Shown here piece by piece: positions 1 through 12,004 of a stretch of DNA of 43,696 nucleotides. The position numbers were made by a program, and so were the translations under genes. The first letter of the stretch is position 1. Every line of letters begins with the position of its first letter. The notes below the pieces were generated by a model. The model did not search any database, was not told the origin of the DNA, and saw only the letters and a list, made by a program, of their open reading frames with translations. This DNA is from Myxococcales bacterium (GTDB taxonomy: Bacteria; Myxococcota_A; Polyangia; Haliangiales; Haliangiaceae): positions 1-43,696 of the forward strand of contig JAQBQE010000045.1 in the NCBI GenBank assembly GCA_028287135.1, in the 5' to 3' direction.

Positions 1-331
1 CGTCGCAGATCTTCTTGCACTCGCCGGAGACGCACGCAGCGCCCGCGACGCAGTCGTCGTAGCCCATCGCGCCCGCGGGGCCGATGGTGCACGCGCCGCC
101 GATGGCGACCGTGCCGACCACCGCGCAGCCGATGTGGCCGATGCGCGGGTTGGTCGAGTCCTCGATCCACGTGCACTTCTGGCCGGGGTCGCAGCCGCCC
201 TGCGTGAGGGGGTTACAGACGCTCGGGCCGGTGTCGCCCATCGACGCGTCGACGAGGTTGATCGGGTTGTCGGATCCACCACCGCATGCGGTGAGCCCAG
301 CGAACAGGGCTCCCAAAGCTAGCTTCTTCAT
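1..331 (-). CDS. Cys-rich secreted lipoprotein, partial (3' end outside window)
   Basis: The reverse strand reads an ATG at 331-329 followed by MKKLALGALFAGLTACGGG. This is a short lipoprotein signal peptide with lipobox LTAC, so the mature protein should be lipid-anchored at Cys16. About 95 residues of the mature part are visible. They hold regularly spaced cysteines (CNPLTQGGCDPGQKC, then GGAC, DDC, AAC, GECKKIC), the pattern of small disulfide-rich domains common in myxobacterial surface lipoproteins. The spacing and the words 'GGC..G.KC', 'G.AC....DDC..G..C' match the intact lipoprotein at 39510-40163, so the two look like paralogues. The start is fixed by an AAGGAG ribosome site. The C-terminus lies beyond the left edge. 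The function is unknown. Confidence 0.8.
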   Translation of the reverse strand, partial: MKKLALGALFAGLTACGGGSDNPINLVDASMGDTGPSVCNPLTQGGCDPGQKCTWIEDSTNPRIGHIGCAVVGTVAIGGACTIGPAGAMGYDDCVAGAACVSGECKKICD

Positions 332-628
332 ACCGTCGACTCCTTGGAAGTTCGTGCCGCTGGGAATGCCCCAAAAACTACGGCGGTTCAAAATTTGCTC
401 GCGGACCCTACTTTTCTTGCTCCCGGGGGTCAAGCGTATTTCTCGCTCTGGATCCGAGGGCAATGTCCGGGCTCGCACACTAGAACTCCGTCGAGGAATC
501 GCGACGATGACGTGGGTCACACGAAGGCCATCACGCGCCTAACACCAGCTACCGCTGAGTGAGGTGCGAGGTCGCAACCACTGCGTCAACCAGGTCGCAG
601 GTGCTCGAAGATCCGGCCCGAAGCTCGC
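332..628. other. Intergenic region without a recognisable gene
   Basis: This stretch of just under 300 bases separates two minus-strand genes. It is locally AT-richer around 365-420, as expected for the upstream region of the lipoprotein. No convincing -10/-35 pair, terminator or conserved reading frame was found. The short plus-strand frames across it have arginine/serine-rich, non-protein-like translations. Confidence 0.4.
340..345 (-). promoter_or_regulatory. Ribosome binding site of the Cys-rich lipoprotein
   Basis: AAGGAG on the reverse strand ends eight bases before the ATG at 331. It is a near-consensus Shine-Dalgarno sequence and decides the start of a gene whose frame is otherwise only partly visible. 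Confidence 0.6.
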
Positions 629-1477
629 TCACGGGGAGACCGTGACCGATCCCGGCGGTAGCGATCCAGGGTCTGGCCCCCGCGTGGCGGCGACCGCGAT
701 ACCCGTCACACCCGCTGCGACGACGGCGACGCCCGCATAGACGTACCAGCGCGTGTACCAGGCGCGCTTGCCCGCCTCGACGGAGCCCGCGGCGAGCGCG
801 ATCTCGAGCGGTGCGTCGGGGGCGGCGATCCGGGCGACGGCGGCGCCACCGGCGTCGCGCGCCTCGACGTAGTACTCGAGGACGTACGGCTTGCCCGACG
901 GCTCGGCCGCCACCCGCGCCCGCCAGCGCGCGTCCCCGCGCGGGGCGGCGGTGACCAGGCGATAGCCGAGCTCGCCGCGCCGGCGGGTGGCGACCACGAG
1001 CTCGAACACCCGCTCCCCTCCTCGCGTGGCCCGCGCCTCGAGCTCGATCGTCCTGCCTGCGGTCCCCGCCGTTGGCACCGCATGCTCGAGGTCGGCGCCT
1101 GCCTCCGGATCGAAGCCGGGGATCAGCTGCTTCTTCATGTCATCGAAGAACGCGCGGATCTTCGGCGACCCGGTCGTGTCGCGCAGCTGATAACCCGGAT
1201 CGATATCGAGGATGCGCTCGAACGTGACGCGCGCCGCGCCCTCGTCGCCACGGATGAAGTGCGCGAGTGCGATCAGCTCGAGCGCACGCAGCCGCTGGGC
1301 CCGGGTGGCGCGGGCATCGCGGGTCACCGGCGACAGCGCCTGGATCGCGGCCGCGTACTCCTGCTCGTCGTACATCACCTGGCCGCGCGCGAGATAGGTC
1401 TCGATCGCCTGCGGCCCGACGTCGGCGTGCGCGACGACGCCGACGGTCAGCAGGATCGCGATCAGCGCGCGAGCCAT
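629..1477 (-). CDS. Secreted TPR-like protein with C-terminal membrane segment
   Basis: This 282-residue protein starts with a Sec signal (MARALIAILLTVGVVAHA). Residues ~25-110 form a TPR-like helical array ('ARGQVMYDEQEYAAAIQAL', 'ALIALAHFIRGDEGAARVTFERILDIDPGY'). A mostly beta region rich in Arg/Glu/Ala follows at ~130-230. A hydrophobic segment at ~242-262 (WYVYAGVAVVAAGVTGIAVAA) is then followed by a short Gly/Pro tail. The gene overlaps the end of the upstream FG-GAP lipoprotein by 16 bases, so the two are probably co-transcribed. The same layout (signal, TPR, late membrane helix, short tail) recurs in the protein at 30656-31597. TPR proteins of this kind usually scaffold envelope complexes; the partner here is unknown. 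Confidence 0.75.
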   Translation of the reverse strand: MARALIAILLTVGVVAHADVGPQAIETYLARGQVMYDEQEYAAAIQALSPVTRDARATRAQRLRALELIALAHFIRGDEGAARVTFERILDIDPGYQLRDTTGSPKIRAFFDDMKKQLIPGFDPEAGADLEHAVPTAGTAGRTIELEARATRGGERVFELVVATRRRGELGYRLVTAAPRGDARWRARVAAEPSGKPYVLEYYVEARDAGGAAVARIAAPDAPLEIALAAGSVEAGKRAWYTRWYVYAGVAVVAAGVTGIAVAATRGPDPGSLPPGSVTVSP

Positions 1478-2796
1478 GTCACTCCGTCCGCGCCGGCGAG
1501 CAGCGCATCGAGATCGCCGTCGTCGTCGACGTCCGCCGTCACGACATCCGACGCCGGGGGCGCCGGTGCCTCGATCATCAGCACCCCGTTGGGCGCACCG
1601 CGGAGCACCGGGCCACCTGCCGTGCTCGCGATCACCGCGTCGGGCTCGCAGCCATCGTCCCAGCCGGCGAACGCGATCGCACTCGCGATCGGCGCGGGCT
1701 GCGGCAACCGCACGAACGATTGATCCTCGAGCCGGCCCTCGCGATCAACGTAGAGCCGCATCGGCTGTCCACGCACCGCGACCGCGAGATCGGGATCGAA
1801 GTCCGCGTCCGCATCGGTGAGTGCGAGCCGCGCGACGTCGAGCGCGACCGCCGGCAACACCGCCTCCGCGGCGACGAAGCTGCCCGAGGTTCCGAGCCAC
1901 GCGCGCAGCGGGCCCGGGCTCTGGCCGACGACGAGGTCCGCGCTGCCATCGCCGTCGAGGTCACCGAGCGCGAGCGCGCTGATCGCGGCGACCCGCCCGC
2001 CCGCCGACAGCGCCGCAGGCTCGCGTGTGAAGTTACCCGCCGCATCGTTCAGCCACAGCGACAGCGTGCCGCCGCCACCGGTGACGAGATCGAGATCACC
2101 GTCGCGCTCGACATCCGCGACCGCGACCGCTGCGATCGGTGCCGGGCCCAGCGCGCCGACCTCGGTGAACGTCATGCCATCGCGGCGCCACAGCACGGGT
2201 GCGTCGCCGTCGGTCGCGATCACGAGGTCGTCATCGCAGTCGCCATCGAGATCCGCGGCGAGGATCGCGACGACCGCCCCCGCGCGGAGCGCCGGTGCTT
2301 CGGATTCGATCAGCGCGCCACTGCGGGCGTCGAGGACGACCACGGTCGCGCCCGCCGCGACGACCAGTGTGCCGCCGGCTCCCTGCGACGCGGCGAGCCG
2401 CGCATTCGCCGGACCCGCAGGATCGCCGATCACCGATGGCGCGCCGCCGGGACCTCGCACGCAGCGGTCGAAGCTCAGCGTGACGTCGCGCGAGAAGTCG
2501 ATCGCCGCACCGGCCGTCGCGATCGGGACGCCACCGCGATCCGCACGCACCCAGGCCCACGCGGCATCGGCGCCGCCTGCTTCGATCCGCAGGCTCTGCG
2601 GCAGGGTCGCGAGGTTGCCCTCGAGCCGGTACGCGCGACCGAATGCGCCACCACCAGCGTCTGCATCCGCGACGCCGACGCAGATCGAATCGATCGCGGT
2701 CGGGATCGGGCGATCGCCTGCGATCTCGAGCGTGATCGCGTCGCTACAGCCGGCGACGGCGATCAGCCCGACGGCGGCGACGACCAGCGACTGCAC
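1462..2796 (-). CDS. FG-GAP/VCBS-repeat lipoprotein
   Basis: From a GTG at 2796 the frame begins VQSLVVAAVGLIAVAGCSD, a lipoprotein signal with lipobox AVAGC. The mature part carries repeated calcium-loop motifs typical of FG-GAP/VCBS beta-propeller blades: 'DLDGDCDDDLVIATDGD', 'DVERDGDLDLVTGGG', 'DLDGDGSADLVVG', 'DADADFDPDLAVAV' and 'DVDDDGDLDALLAG'. It is likely an outer-membrane or surface beta-propeller with structural or binding roles. The frame stays open to an ATG at 2859, but that would put about 40 residues before the signal and lengthen the overlap with the amidase. The GTG still gives a 53-base overlap with the amidase's 3' end. The fold is clear; the exact start and ligand are not. 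Confidence 0.75.
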   Translation of the reverse strand: MQSLVVAAVGLIAVAGCSDAITLEIAGDRPIPTAIDSICVGVADADAGGGAFGRAYRLEGNLATLPQSLRIEAGGADAAWAWVRADRGGVPIATAGAAIDFSRDVTLSFDRCVRGPGGAPSVIGDPAGPANARLAASQGAGGTLVVAAGATVVVLDARSGALIESEAPALRAGAVVAILAADLDGDCDDDLVIATDGDAPVLWRRDGMTFTEVGALGPAPIAAVAVADVERDGDLDLVTGGGGTLSLWLNDAAGNFTREPAALSAGGRVAAISALALGDLDGDGSADLVVGQSPGPLRAWLGTSGSFVAAEAVLPAVALDVARLALTDADADFDPDLAVAVRGQPMRLYVDREGRLEDQSFVRLPQPAPIASAIAFAGWDDGCEPDAVIASTAGGPVLRGAPNGVLMIEAPAPPASDVVTADVDDDGDLDALLAGADGVTWLAR

Positions 2797-4297
2797 CGAG
2801 GAGCAGCATGGCACACGCCGTACCGCCGGAACCAGCCCCGCCGGCTGCGCTGCAACCACCCGCCTCGGGCTCGAGCTTTGGCATCACCTGCACCATGACG
2901 TGGGCCTCGGGGCCGAACCAGGTGACGTCCTCCTGCACGAGCTGGAACGCCTCGTCGTAGAGCGTCGCCTCGCGCACCGTCGGTGCCACGATCTCGAACG
3001 TGAACGTCCCGGTCTCGCCGGGCTCGACGCGAGCGTCCGCGCCGGTCGCGCGGCTCGGGCTCATCCAGTCGCCATCGGCGAAGAACGCCGACTCGCGATT
3101 CGCGGGCGACGTCGTGCCGAGGCGCGTGAGGTCGAGGTCCCACGCGACGTTGCCGTTGTTGGTGACCTGGATCGTGACGGTCGCGCGATCGCCCGACGTC
3201 ATCGACTCGGGTGCATCGACCACCACATCGCCGGCGCCGAACATCTGCGCGCCGCCCGTGTTGACGAGGTCGAGGTACGTGTCCCAGTTCCAGCCCGGGC
3301 CCGGATCGGTGTGCGTCGAGCAATCCGGTGCGTCGCCGTGACCGAGGATGAACTCGTGCGTCTTGGGCACGTTGTACTTGTCCGCGAGGTACGCCGACAG
3401 CTTCGCCGACTCCGCGTACATCGCTTCGGTGTACCAGACGGTCGGATTCTCGACGAAACCCTCGTGCTCGATGCCGACCGTGTTCGCGTTGAAACACTTG
3501 TCGTGCCACGCGACGTCCTTCTCCTTCACCATCTGCGTGATCTCGCCGTTGGACGACTTGATCACGTAGTGGGCGGAGACCTTCGCCGCGGGATCCTTGA
3601 ACCAGCTGATCGTGCCGTTGTACGCGCCCTGCGTGGTGTGGACGACGATGTGCGAGATATCGGTGAGCCCGCGGTTGCCGACCGCGAAGTTCGAGGTCGA
3701 CGCGGACACCCACTTCGCCGGAGCGTAGTCGGCGGCGCCGAGCGCCTGGGTCGTGGTGCCAAAGCCCGCGTTGCGATCGAGCGACGGACGCGCCGCGATC
3801 ACGACGGACTCGCCGAGCACATCCTGTCCCGACACGCCGCGCGCCAGCGTGGTGACGAGCTCGCGACGCAGCGACGGCTCGAGCACGGCGAGGAACTCCT
3901 CGAGCGTGCGCGCGGCCGGTGCCTGCTCGCGGATCAAGGCAGCGCCGGCGCGAAGCGAGGCTTCGGCATCCGTCCGCGCAGCCATGTCGGTGACGCCTGC
4001 CAGCCGAGCACCGCGGGCGAGATCCTCCGCGGACAGACCGAGCAGACCGATCGTGCTCTGCCCGTGCTCCTCGCTATCGACCACGCGAAGGCGGGTCTCG
4101 ACGTAGGACAGGGTCGCGAGCAGCTCGGGCGGAATCCCGGTCTCGTCGCCGACGCGCGTGAACATGTCAACGAGCGGTGAGCTACCGCCGACCGTGATCC
4201 GCGGAGACGGCGTCTCGAGCGGTGTAGCGCACGCGCCGATGACACCCGAGACGAGTGACGCAAGAGCGAAGCCGGCAAGCCGGGACCCCATTCGCAT
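2744..4297 (-). CDS. N-acetylmuramoyl-L-alanine amidase with lysozyme-like N-domain and MYXO-CTERM-like tail
   Basis: This 517-residue cell-wall hydrolase has several parts. The N-terminus ends in a possible lipobox (VIGAC, Cys ~23). Residues ~45-170 look like a lysozyme-type fold ('GIPPELLATLSYVETRL', with a candidate catalytic Glu). Residues ~215-345 are an Amidase_2 (AmpD/PGRP) domain: 'HIVVHTTQG', 'HYVI', 'VGIEHEGF', 'ILGHGDAPDCSTHTDPGPGWNWD', which supply the zinc His residues and the TDPG loop. Residues ~360-470 form an Ig-like domain. The last ~38 residues (GGCSAAGG, a hydrophobic stretch, then RRRRR) match the MYXO-CTERM sorting-tail pattern. Family knowledge predicts cleavage of the amide between MurNAc and L-Ala. 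Having both a lipobox and a C-terminal tag is odd. Confidence 0.85.
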   Translation of the reverse strand: MRMGSRLAGFALASLVSGVIGACATPLETPSPRITVGGSSPLVDMFTRVGDETGIPPELLATLSYVETRLRVVDSEEHGQSTIGLLGLSAEDLARGARLAGVTDMAARTDAEASLRAGAALIREQAPAARTLEEFLAVLEPSLRRELVTTLARGVSGQDVLGESVVIAARPSLDRNAGFGTTTQALGAADYAPAKWVSASTSNFAVGNRGLTDISHIVVHTTQGAYNGTISWFKDPAAKVSAHYVIKSSNGEITQMVKEKDVAWHDKCFNANTVGIEHEGFVENPTVWYTEAMYAESAKLSAYLADKYNVPKTHEFILGHGDAPDCSTHTDPGPGWNWDTYLDLVNTGGAQMFGAGDVVVDAPESMTSGDRATVTIQVTNNGNVAWDLDLTRLGTTSPANRESAFFADGDWMSPSRATGADARVEPGETGTFTFEIVAPTVREATLYDEAFQLVQEDVTWFGPEAHVMVQVMPKLEPEAGGCSAAGGAGSGGTACAMLLLGAVAGRRRRRADRRRRL

Positions 4298-4450
4298 GCG
4301 CGCATCCTAGAACATCTGGGGTCGTTCCCGCGATCATAGAAAACGACATCTTCGGCCACCCGCGGCCGTCGGCCGCGCGTCGGTTCCACCTCACCGGATG
4401 CAAACACCCGTGCGCACCTCGTCGGGAACGACCGGGCTAGCTAAGATGCC

Positions 4451-6526
4451 GTGGTGTCTGCGTCCGCCGAGGGCGGTATCCGCTTCGGGCAGTACGTCCT
4501 GCTGCGGCGCCTCGCGCGCGGGGGAATGGCCGAGGTGTTCCTCGCCCAGCAGAAGGGGCTCGAGGGGTTCGACCGCCGGGTCGCGGTCAAGCGGATCCTC
4601 CCGCACCTGGCCGATGCTCCCGACTTCGTGAAGATGTTCCTCAGCGAGGCGCGGCTCGCCGCCCAGCTGTCGCACCCGAACGTCGTCCACATCTACGATT
4701 TCGGAAAGCACGAGGGCGACTACTTCATCGCGATGGAGTTTGTCGACGGTGTGCACGCCGGCCAGCTGTTCAAGCACATCGAGAAGGAGCGGCTGCCCCC
4801 GACGATGATCGCGCGGATCGGGGCCGATGCCGCGACAGCGCTGCACTACGCGCACGAGCTCAAGGCACCCAGCGGTCAGCCGTTTGGCCTCGTCCACCGC
4901 GACGTGTCGCCGGCGAACATCATGGTCTCGTACGACGGCGTGGTGAAGCTGTGCGACTTCGGGATCGCCAAGGCCGCGGCACTCACCGACCAGCTGACCA
5001 ACCCAGGACAGGTCAAAGGCAAGTACGCCTACATGTCACCGGAGCAGACGATCGCGGGGCCGCTCGATGGCCGCAGCGACGTGTTCTCGCTCGCGATCGT
5101 CCTGTGGGAGCTGCTGACGGGCAAGACGATCGTCGGCCGCGGCGATGCGGTCGAGGCGATGCGCGCGATCCGCGACGGCAAGCTGCCTCCGATCACCCAG
5201 GCCGCGCCGCAGACGCCCCCTGCCCTCGCCAAGGCGATCACCTGGGCGCTGCAGACCCGGCGCGAGGACCGGGCCACCGCGATGGACTTCGCGCAGGCAC
5301 TCGAGGCGTTCATCAAGTCGTCGCCGGAGCTCGCCGGACCGATGCAGCTCGGGTCGTGGGTCCGCCAGCGCTTCGAACGCGCTAAGAGCGGGCAGCACGA
5401 CGCGGTCGCCGGCCGCGACACACCGAGATCGCTCGGCACCGCCGCGTCCCCCGGAACGCTGGCGGCCCCCGGCACCGCGGCCGGGGCGCTGACCTCCGCC
5501 CCCGAAAAGCTGCCGCCGAGCGAGAAGATGCTGGCGAAGCGGCGGCCGACGCCCAAGCCGATCCCGGTCCCGGTCCCGCCTGTGAGCGACCTCGCGGCCG
5601 ACGATCTCGATGGCGCCGAGACGATCGAGCTACCGGCGAACGAACCGACGATGATCGATCCCGGTGACCTGATCCACGAGACGGTCGACGAGACGATCGA
5701 GCGCAGCGGGCCGGTCCTGCCGCGGGTCTCCGGTGGTCCCGCCGCCTTGCCCACGATGATCGAGCCGCGTCCGATCCCGCGCCACCGGACGCCCGTCCCG
5801 GCGATGAGCACGATGGTGACCGAGCGGACCAGGGGTCCTGGACCGCGCCGGCAGATCCCGCGGCGCGTGATGGTGGTCGGGATCCTGATCGCGATCGCGT
5901 TCGTCAGCTTCCTGATCGCGCTCGCGGCGCGGTCGCGCGGCACGTCGGCCGATCGCGATGCGGTCATCGCGGTCACGGCCGACGCGCAGATGCCCGCCGA
6001 TGCGCAGATGCCCGCCGATGCGGCGGTCGCGGAGGTGAGCGCGCTCGATGCGCCAGCGCCGACCATCCCGGTCGATGCACCGGACGAGATCGTCGTCCTC
6101 GAGGTGCGGACCAAGCCCGCTGGCGGCACGGTCCGGGTCGGTGGCGAAGCGCGCGCCGATCCGGCCAAGTTCGCGCTGATGCCGGGCACCTTCACGATCG
6201 TCGCGCAGCTCGACGGCTACCAGGACGAGAAGCGCGACATCGAGCTGACGCGCGGTGTGGACCTCGTGCAGGAGATCGCGTTCACGCGCAAGAAGCTCGC
6301 GACCGGTCGTCCCGCGCCGGCGGTCGGCAAGCTCACGGTGCGAACGACGCCGTACAGCGTCGTGTTCCACAACGGCAAGCGCCTCGGCGAGACGCCGTTC
6401 GCGGAGCTCGAGCTCCCCGTCGGGTCCTACGCGCTCGTGTTCCGTAACCCGGAGCGCGACACCGTGACCCGGAAGGTCACGATCAGCGCCGGCAAGGTCA
6501 CGAAGCTCAGCTTCAACCTGCCGTGA
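4451..6526 (+). CDS. Ser/Thr protein kinase with PEGA domains
   Basis: This is a 691-residue Hanks-type kinase starting at GTG (a second GTG follows directly). The kinase domain (~15-290) has the Gly loop LARGGMAEV, Lys47 (VAVKRI), Glu66, HRDVSPANI with Asp151, DFG at 169-171, and the 'AYMSPEQ' substrate loop. A Pro/Ala/Thr-rich juxtamembrane linker (~300-465) leads to one membrane helix at ~472-492. A linker containing an AQMPAD repeat and two PEGA-type beta domains (~547-617 and ~626-691) follow outside the membrane. All catalytic residues are present, so it should be active. The topology is cytoplasmic kinase, helix, periplasmic PEGA sensor. It is divergent from the amidase, and its stop sits in a hairpin shared with glpX. 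Confidence 0.93.
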   Translation: MVSASAEGGIRFGQYVLLRRLARGGMAEVFLAQQKGLEGFDRRVAVKRILPHLADAPDFVKMFLSEARLAAQLSHPNVVHIYDFGKHEGDYFIAMEFVDGVHAGQLFKHIEKERLPPTMIARIGADAATALHYAHELKAPSGQPFGLVHRDVSPANIMVSYDGVVKLCDFGIAKAAALTDQLTNPGQVKGKYAYMSPEQTIAGPLDGRSDVFSLAIVLWELLTGKTIVGRGDAVEAMRAIRDGKLPPITQAAPQTPPALAKAITWALQTRREDRATAMDFAQALEAFIKSSPELAGPMQLGSWVRQRFERAKSGQHDAVAGRDTPRSLGTAASPGTLAAPGTAAGALTSAPEKLPPSEKMLAKRRPTPKPIPVPVPPVSDLAADDLDGAETIELPANEPTMIDPGDLIHETVDETIERSGPVLPRVSGGPAALPTMIEPRPIPRHRTPVPAMSTMVTERTRGPGPRRQIPRRVMVVGILIAIAFVSFLIALAARSRGTSADRDAVIAVTADAQMPADAQMPADAAVAEVSALDAPAPTIPVDAPDEIVVLEVRTKPAGGTVRVGGEARADPAKFALMPGTFTIVAQLDGYQDEKRDIELTRGVDLVQEIAFTRKKLATGRPAPAVGKLTVRTTPYSVVFHNGKRLGETPFAELELPVGSYALVFRNPERDTVTRKVTISAGKVTKLSFNLP

Positions 6527-6529
6527 CGA

Positions 6530-6535
<6 letters not shown>
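6521..6535. terminator. Hairpin containing both stop codons of convergent genes
   Basis: CCGTGA-CGA-TCACGG is a perfect 6-bp stem with a 3-base loop. The plus-strand TGA (kinase) and the minus-strand TGA (glpX) are the inner bases of the two arms. There is no T-run, so it may act as a bidirectional RNA end or stabiliser rather than a canonical intrinsic terminator. Confidence 0.4.
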
Positions 6536-7525
<990 letters not shown>

Positions 7526-7589
7526 GGCCGCAGGTGTACCGCCGGGACGTGTCCGGAGGCAACGCGAGAGACGCTGCACTCACGCAGCC

Positions 7590-7922
7590 CTACTCGTCCG
7601 TGCGCAGACCTACGTGTTCCTCGATACGGGACAACCGGGTCTCGACGTCCTCGAGGCGCACGAACCGCCGATCGATCCTCTCGAAGTTTCGCTGGATCCG
7701 CTCGAAGTTGGCCTGGGTCTGCAGCATGAATGCATCCAGGCAGGAGTTCGTCTGGTCTATGCGTTGAGAAACACCGTCGACCCGATCGCCGAGCGCGTCG
7801 ATGCGGCCATCGAGCCGGTCGCCGAGCGCGTCGATGCGCCCGGACAACGTGGTTCGAGTCGCCGCGAGCTCCTTCCAGATCTCGCGAAGGAGCTCGGTCT
7901 GCACGTCGCTGCTCGCATCCAT
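7590..7922 (-). CDS. Coiled-coil protein of unknown function
   Basis: A 110-residue protein begins at ATG 7922 (MDASSDVQTELLREIWKEL). Nearly all of it is heptad-type helix, with an internal repeat 'GRIDALGDRLD / GRIDALGDRVDGVSQRID' followed by 'NFERIQRNFERIDRRF' and 'LEDVETRLSRIEEHV'. This is a long coiled coil without signal peptide or membrane segment, probably a cytoplasmic oligomer. The frame can be extended upstream to 8057, but the added residues are Arg/Ser/Pro-rich and unlike protein. No family can be named. Confidence 0.65.
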   Translation of the reverse strand: MDASSDVQTELLREIWKELAATRTTLSGRIDALGDRLDGRIDALGDRVDGVSQRIDQTNSCLDAFMLQTQANFERIQRNFERIDRRFVRLEDVETRLSRIEEHVGLRTDE

Positions 7923-8046
7923 GGCGGACTCCTGAAGTGTGCCCGACACCTCGAGCAGTGACCATGCCGAACCCCGGACCCCGGGATTTCGATGAGTTGA
8001 CGACCGCGCTGTCCGGCCATCGAATGCTGGCGAGCTCGGTCGCCGG

Positions 8047-8442
8047 TCAGCGCGCAAGGATCGGAGGGATGGCGGTCCGCAGCGCCTCCGGAAGCGCCTT
8101 CGGGCGACCGTCCGTCCCGATCACGGCGTGCCGGGTGTAGCCATCCGCGAGCAGCGTGTCTCCGCGTACCACGCGGTAGGTGAACCGCATCGATGCGCCG
8201 CGGAGCTCGCTGACATCGACGTCGATCTCGAGCAGATCCTCGTAGCGGGCCGGGCGCTTGTAGTTGCAGTGCGCCTCGACGACAGGGAGCGCGATGCCCC
8301 AGTCATCGAGGTCCTTGTAGCTCCGACCGAGGGCGCGCCAGTACGCGGCACGCGCGCTCTCGAAGAACCGCAGGTAGTTGGCGTAGTACACGACACCCAT
8401 CTGGTCGGTGTCTCCGAAGATCACTCTGATCTCGTGCCGCAT
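8047..8442 (-). CDS. 4-hydroxybenzoyl-CoA-thioesterase-type acyl-CoA thioesterase (YbgC-like)
   Basis: This 131-residue hot-dog-fold protein starts MRHEIRVIFGDTDQMGVVYY. The 'GDTDQMGVVYYANYLRFFE' segment holds the catalytic Asp and the following helix of the YbgC/4HBT family. 'FTYRVVRGDTLLADGYTRHAVIG' forms the later strands. Such enzymes hydrolyse acyl-CoA thioesters. YbgC members often work with the Tol-Pal envelope system, but no tol genes are seen here. The gene begins five bases after the homoserine dehydrogenase stop, so it is the third gene of a minus-strand operon with hom and an NTF2-like lipoprotein. Substrate unknown. Confidence 0.88.
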   Translation of the reverse strand: MRHEIRVIFGDTDQMGVVYYANYLRFFESARAAYWRALGRSYKDLDDWGIALPVVEAHCNYKRPARYEDLLEIDVDVSELRGASMRFTYRVVRGDTLLADGYTRHAVIGTDGRPKALPEALRTAIPPILAR

Positions 8443-8447
8443 CGCGT

Positions 8448-9770
<1,323 letters not shown>

Positions 9771-9771
9771 G

Positions 9772-10269
9772 TCAGGACCGCTTGTACGAGTAGTGCTCGG
9801 ACGTGATCAGCCATGCCGTGCCTTGCTTGCGCAAGACGAGCGTGAGGGTCCCGGTCTCCGTCACCGTCGTGACGTTGTCGCCGAGCTCGCGGGTCATCGT
9901 GGCCACCGCGTACGCGACATCGGGAGCGAGCAGGAGGACCTGCATGTCCTTGAGCCGCACGCGGATCGTATCTGCCCGCGACAGCCGGTCCTTGAGCATC
10001 GCCTGCACCGAGCTCCAGCCGAGATAGGCAGTGCCCTCCTGGACCACGACGAGATCGACGTCTTTTGCGTAGAGCTCGGACAGCGCATCGACGCTCCGGA
10101 TCTCGTACGCCTGCCGCCACTTCTCGATCGTCCCCTTCGCGGCGGCGACCACGTCCTTCGGAGTGACTGCGCTTGGCCCGACGACTTCCGCGGACTTGCC
10201 CTTGGTACAGCCGCCGAGGAGGACAGAGACAGTGAGGACAGCAATCGCTGTGATCGCGATGCTTCGCAT
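9772..10269 (-). CDS. NTF2-like (SnoaL-fold) lipoprotein
   Basis: A 165-residue protein starts MRSIAITAIAVLTVSVLLGGC, a lipoprotein signal with lipobox LLGGC. The mature part looks like an NTF2/SnoaL cone fold: a helix with 'TIEKWRQAYEIRSVDALSELYAKDVDLVV', a central 'GWSSVQAMLKDRL', and C-terminal strands ending 'LTLVLRKQGTAWLITSEHYSY'. This fold is used by many small-ligand binding or enzymatic domains; no catalytic residues identify a reaction. It is the first gene of the minus-strand run with hom and the thioesterase, and is divergent from enolase across 63 bases. A lipoprotein at the head of a threonine-pathway operon has no obvious metabolic reason. Confidence 0.78.
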   Translation of the reverse strand: MRSIAITAIAVLTVSVLLGGCTKGKSAEVVGPSAVTPKDVVAAAKGTIEKWRQAYEIRSVDALSELYAKDVDLVVVQEGTAYLGWSSVQAMLKDRLSRADTIRVRLKDMQVLLLAPDVAYAVATMTRELGDNVTTVTETGTLTLVLRKQGTAWLITSEHYSYKRS

Positions 10270-10275
10270 GAGGGG

Positions 10276-10286
10276 TGTGTAACACA
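10276..10286. promoter_or_regulatory. Small inverted repeat in the divergent lipoprotein/enolase promoter region
   Basis: TGTGT-A-ACACA is a perfect 5-bp inverted repeat in the 63-base gap between the divergent lipoprotein and eno starts. Its position suits an operator acting on one or both promoters, but short repeats like this arise by chance and no -35/-10 pair is clear. Confidence 0.25.
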
Positions 10287-10323
10287 GGCACTCGAACGTG
10301 ATCGGGATGGGCTGTTCGGTTAG

Positions 10324-11972
<1,649 letters not shown>

Positions 11973-11982
11973 CGAGGGTCCA

Positions 11983-12004
11983 TCGTGCACGTGCACGTGC
12001 ACGT
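11983..12004. repeat. Left copy of palindromic CACGTG repeat bounding the S23 unit
   Basis: Bases 11989-12004 read ACGTGCACGTGCACGT, a perfect 16-bp palindrome. With the preceding TCGTGC it forms a 22-bp direct repeat (one mismatch) of the copy at 12391-12412. The shifted frame of the four-helix-bundle gene stops at the very next bases (12005-12007). Confidence 0.75.

Noticed and set aside
1267..4180. Long plus-strand open frames opposite the FG-GAP lipoprotein and amidase
   Set aside because: Translations are Arg/Ala/Pro-rich and lack any motif, while the minus strand encodes recognisable domains; typical antisense openness of high-GC DNA.
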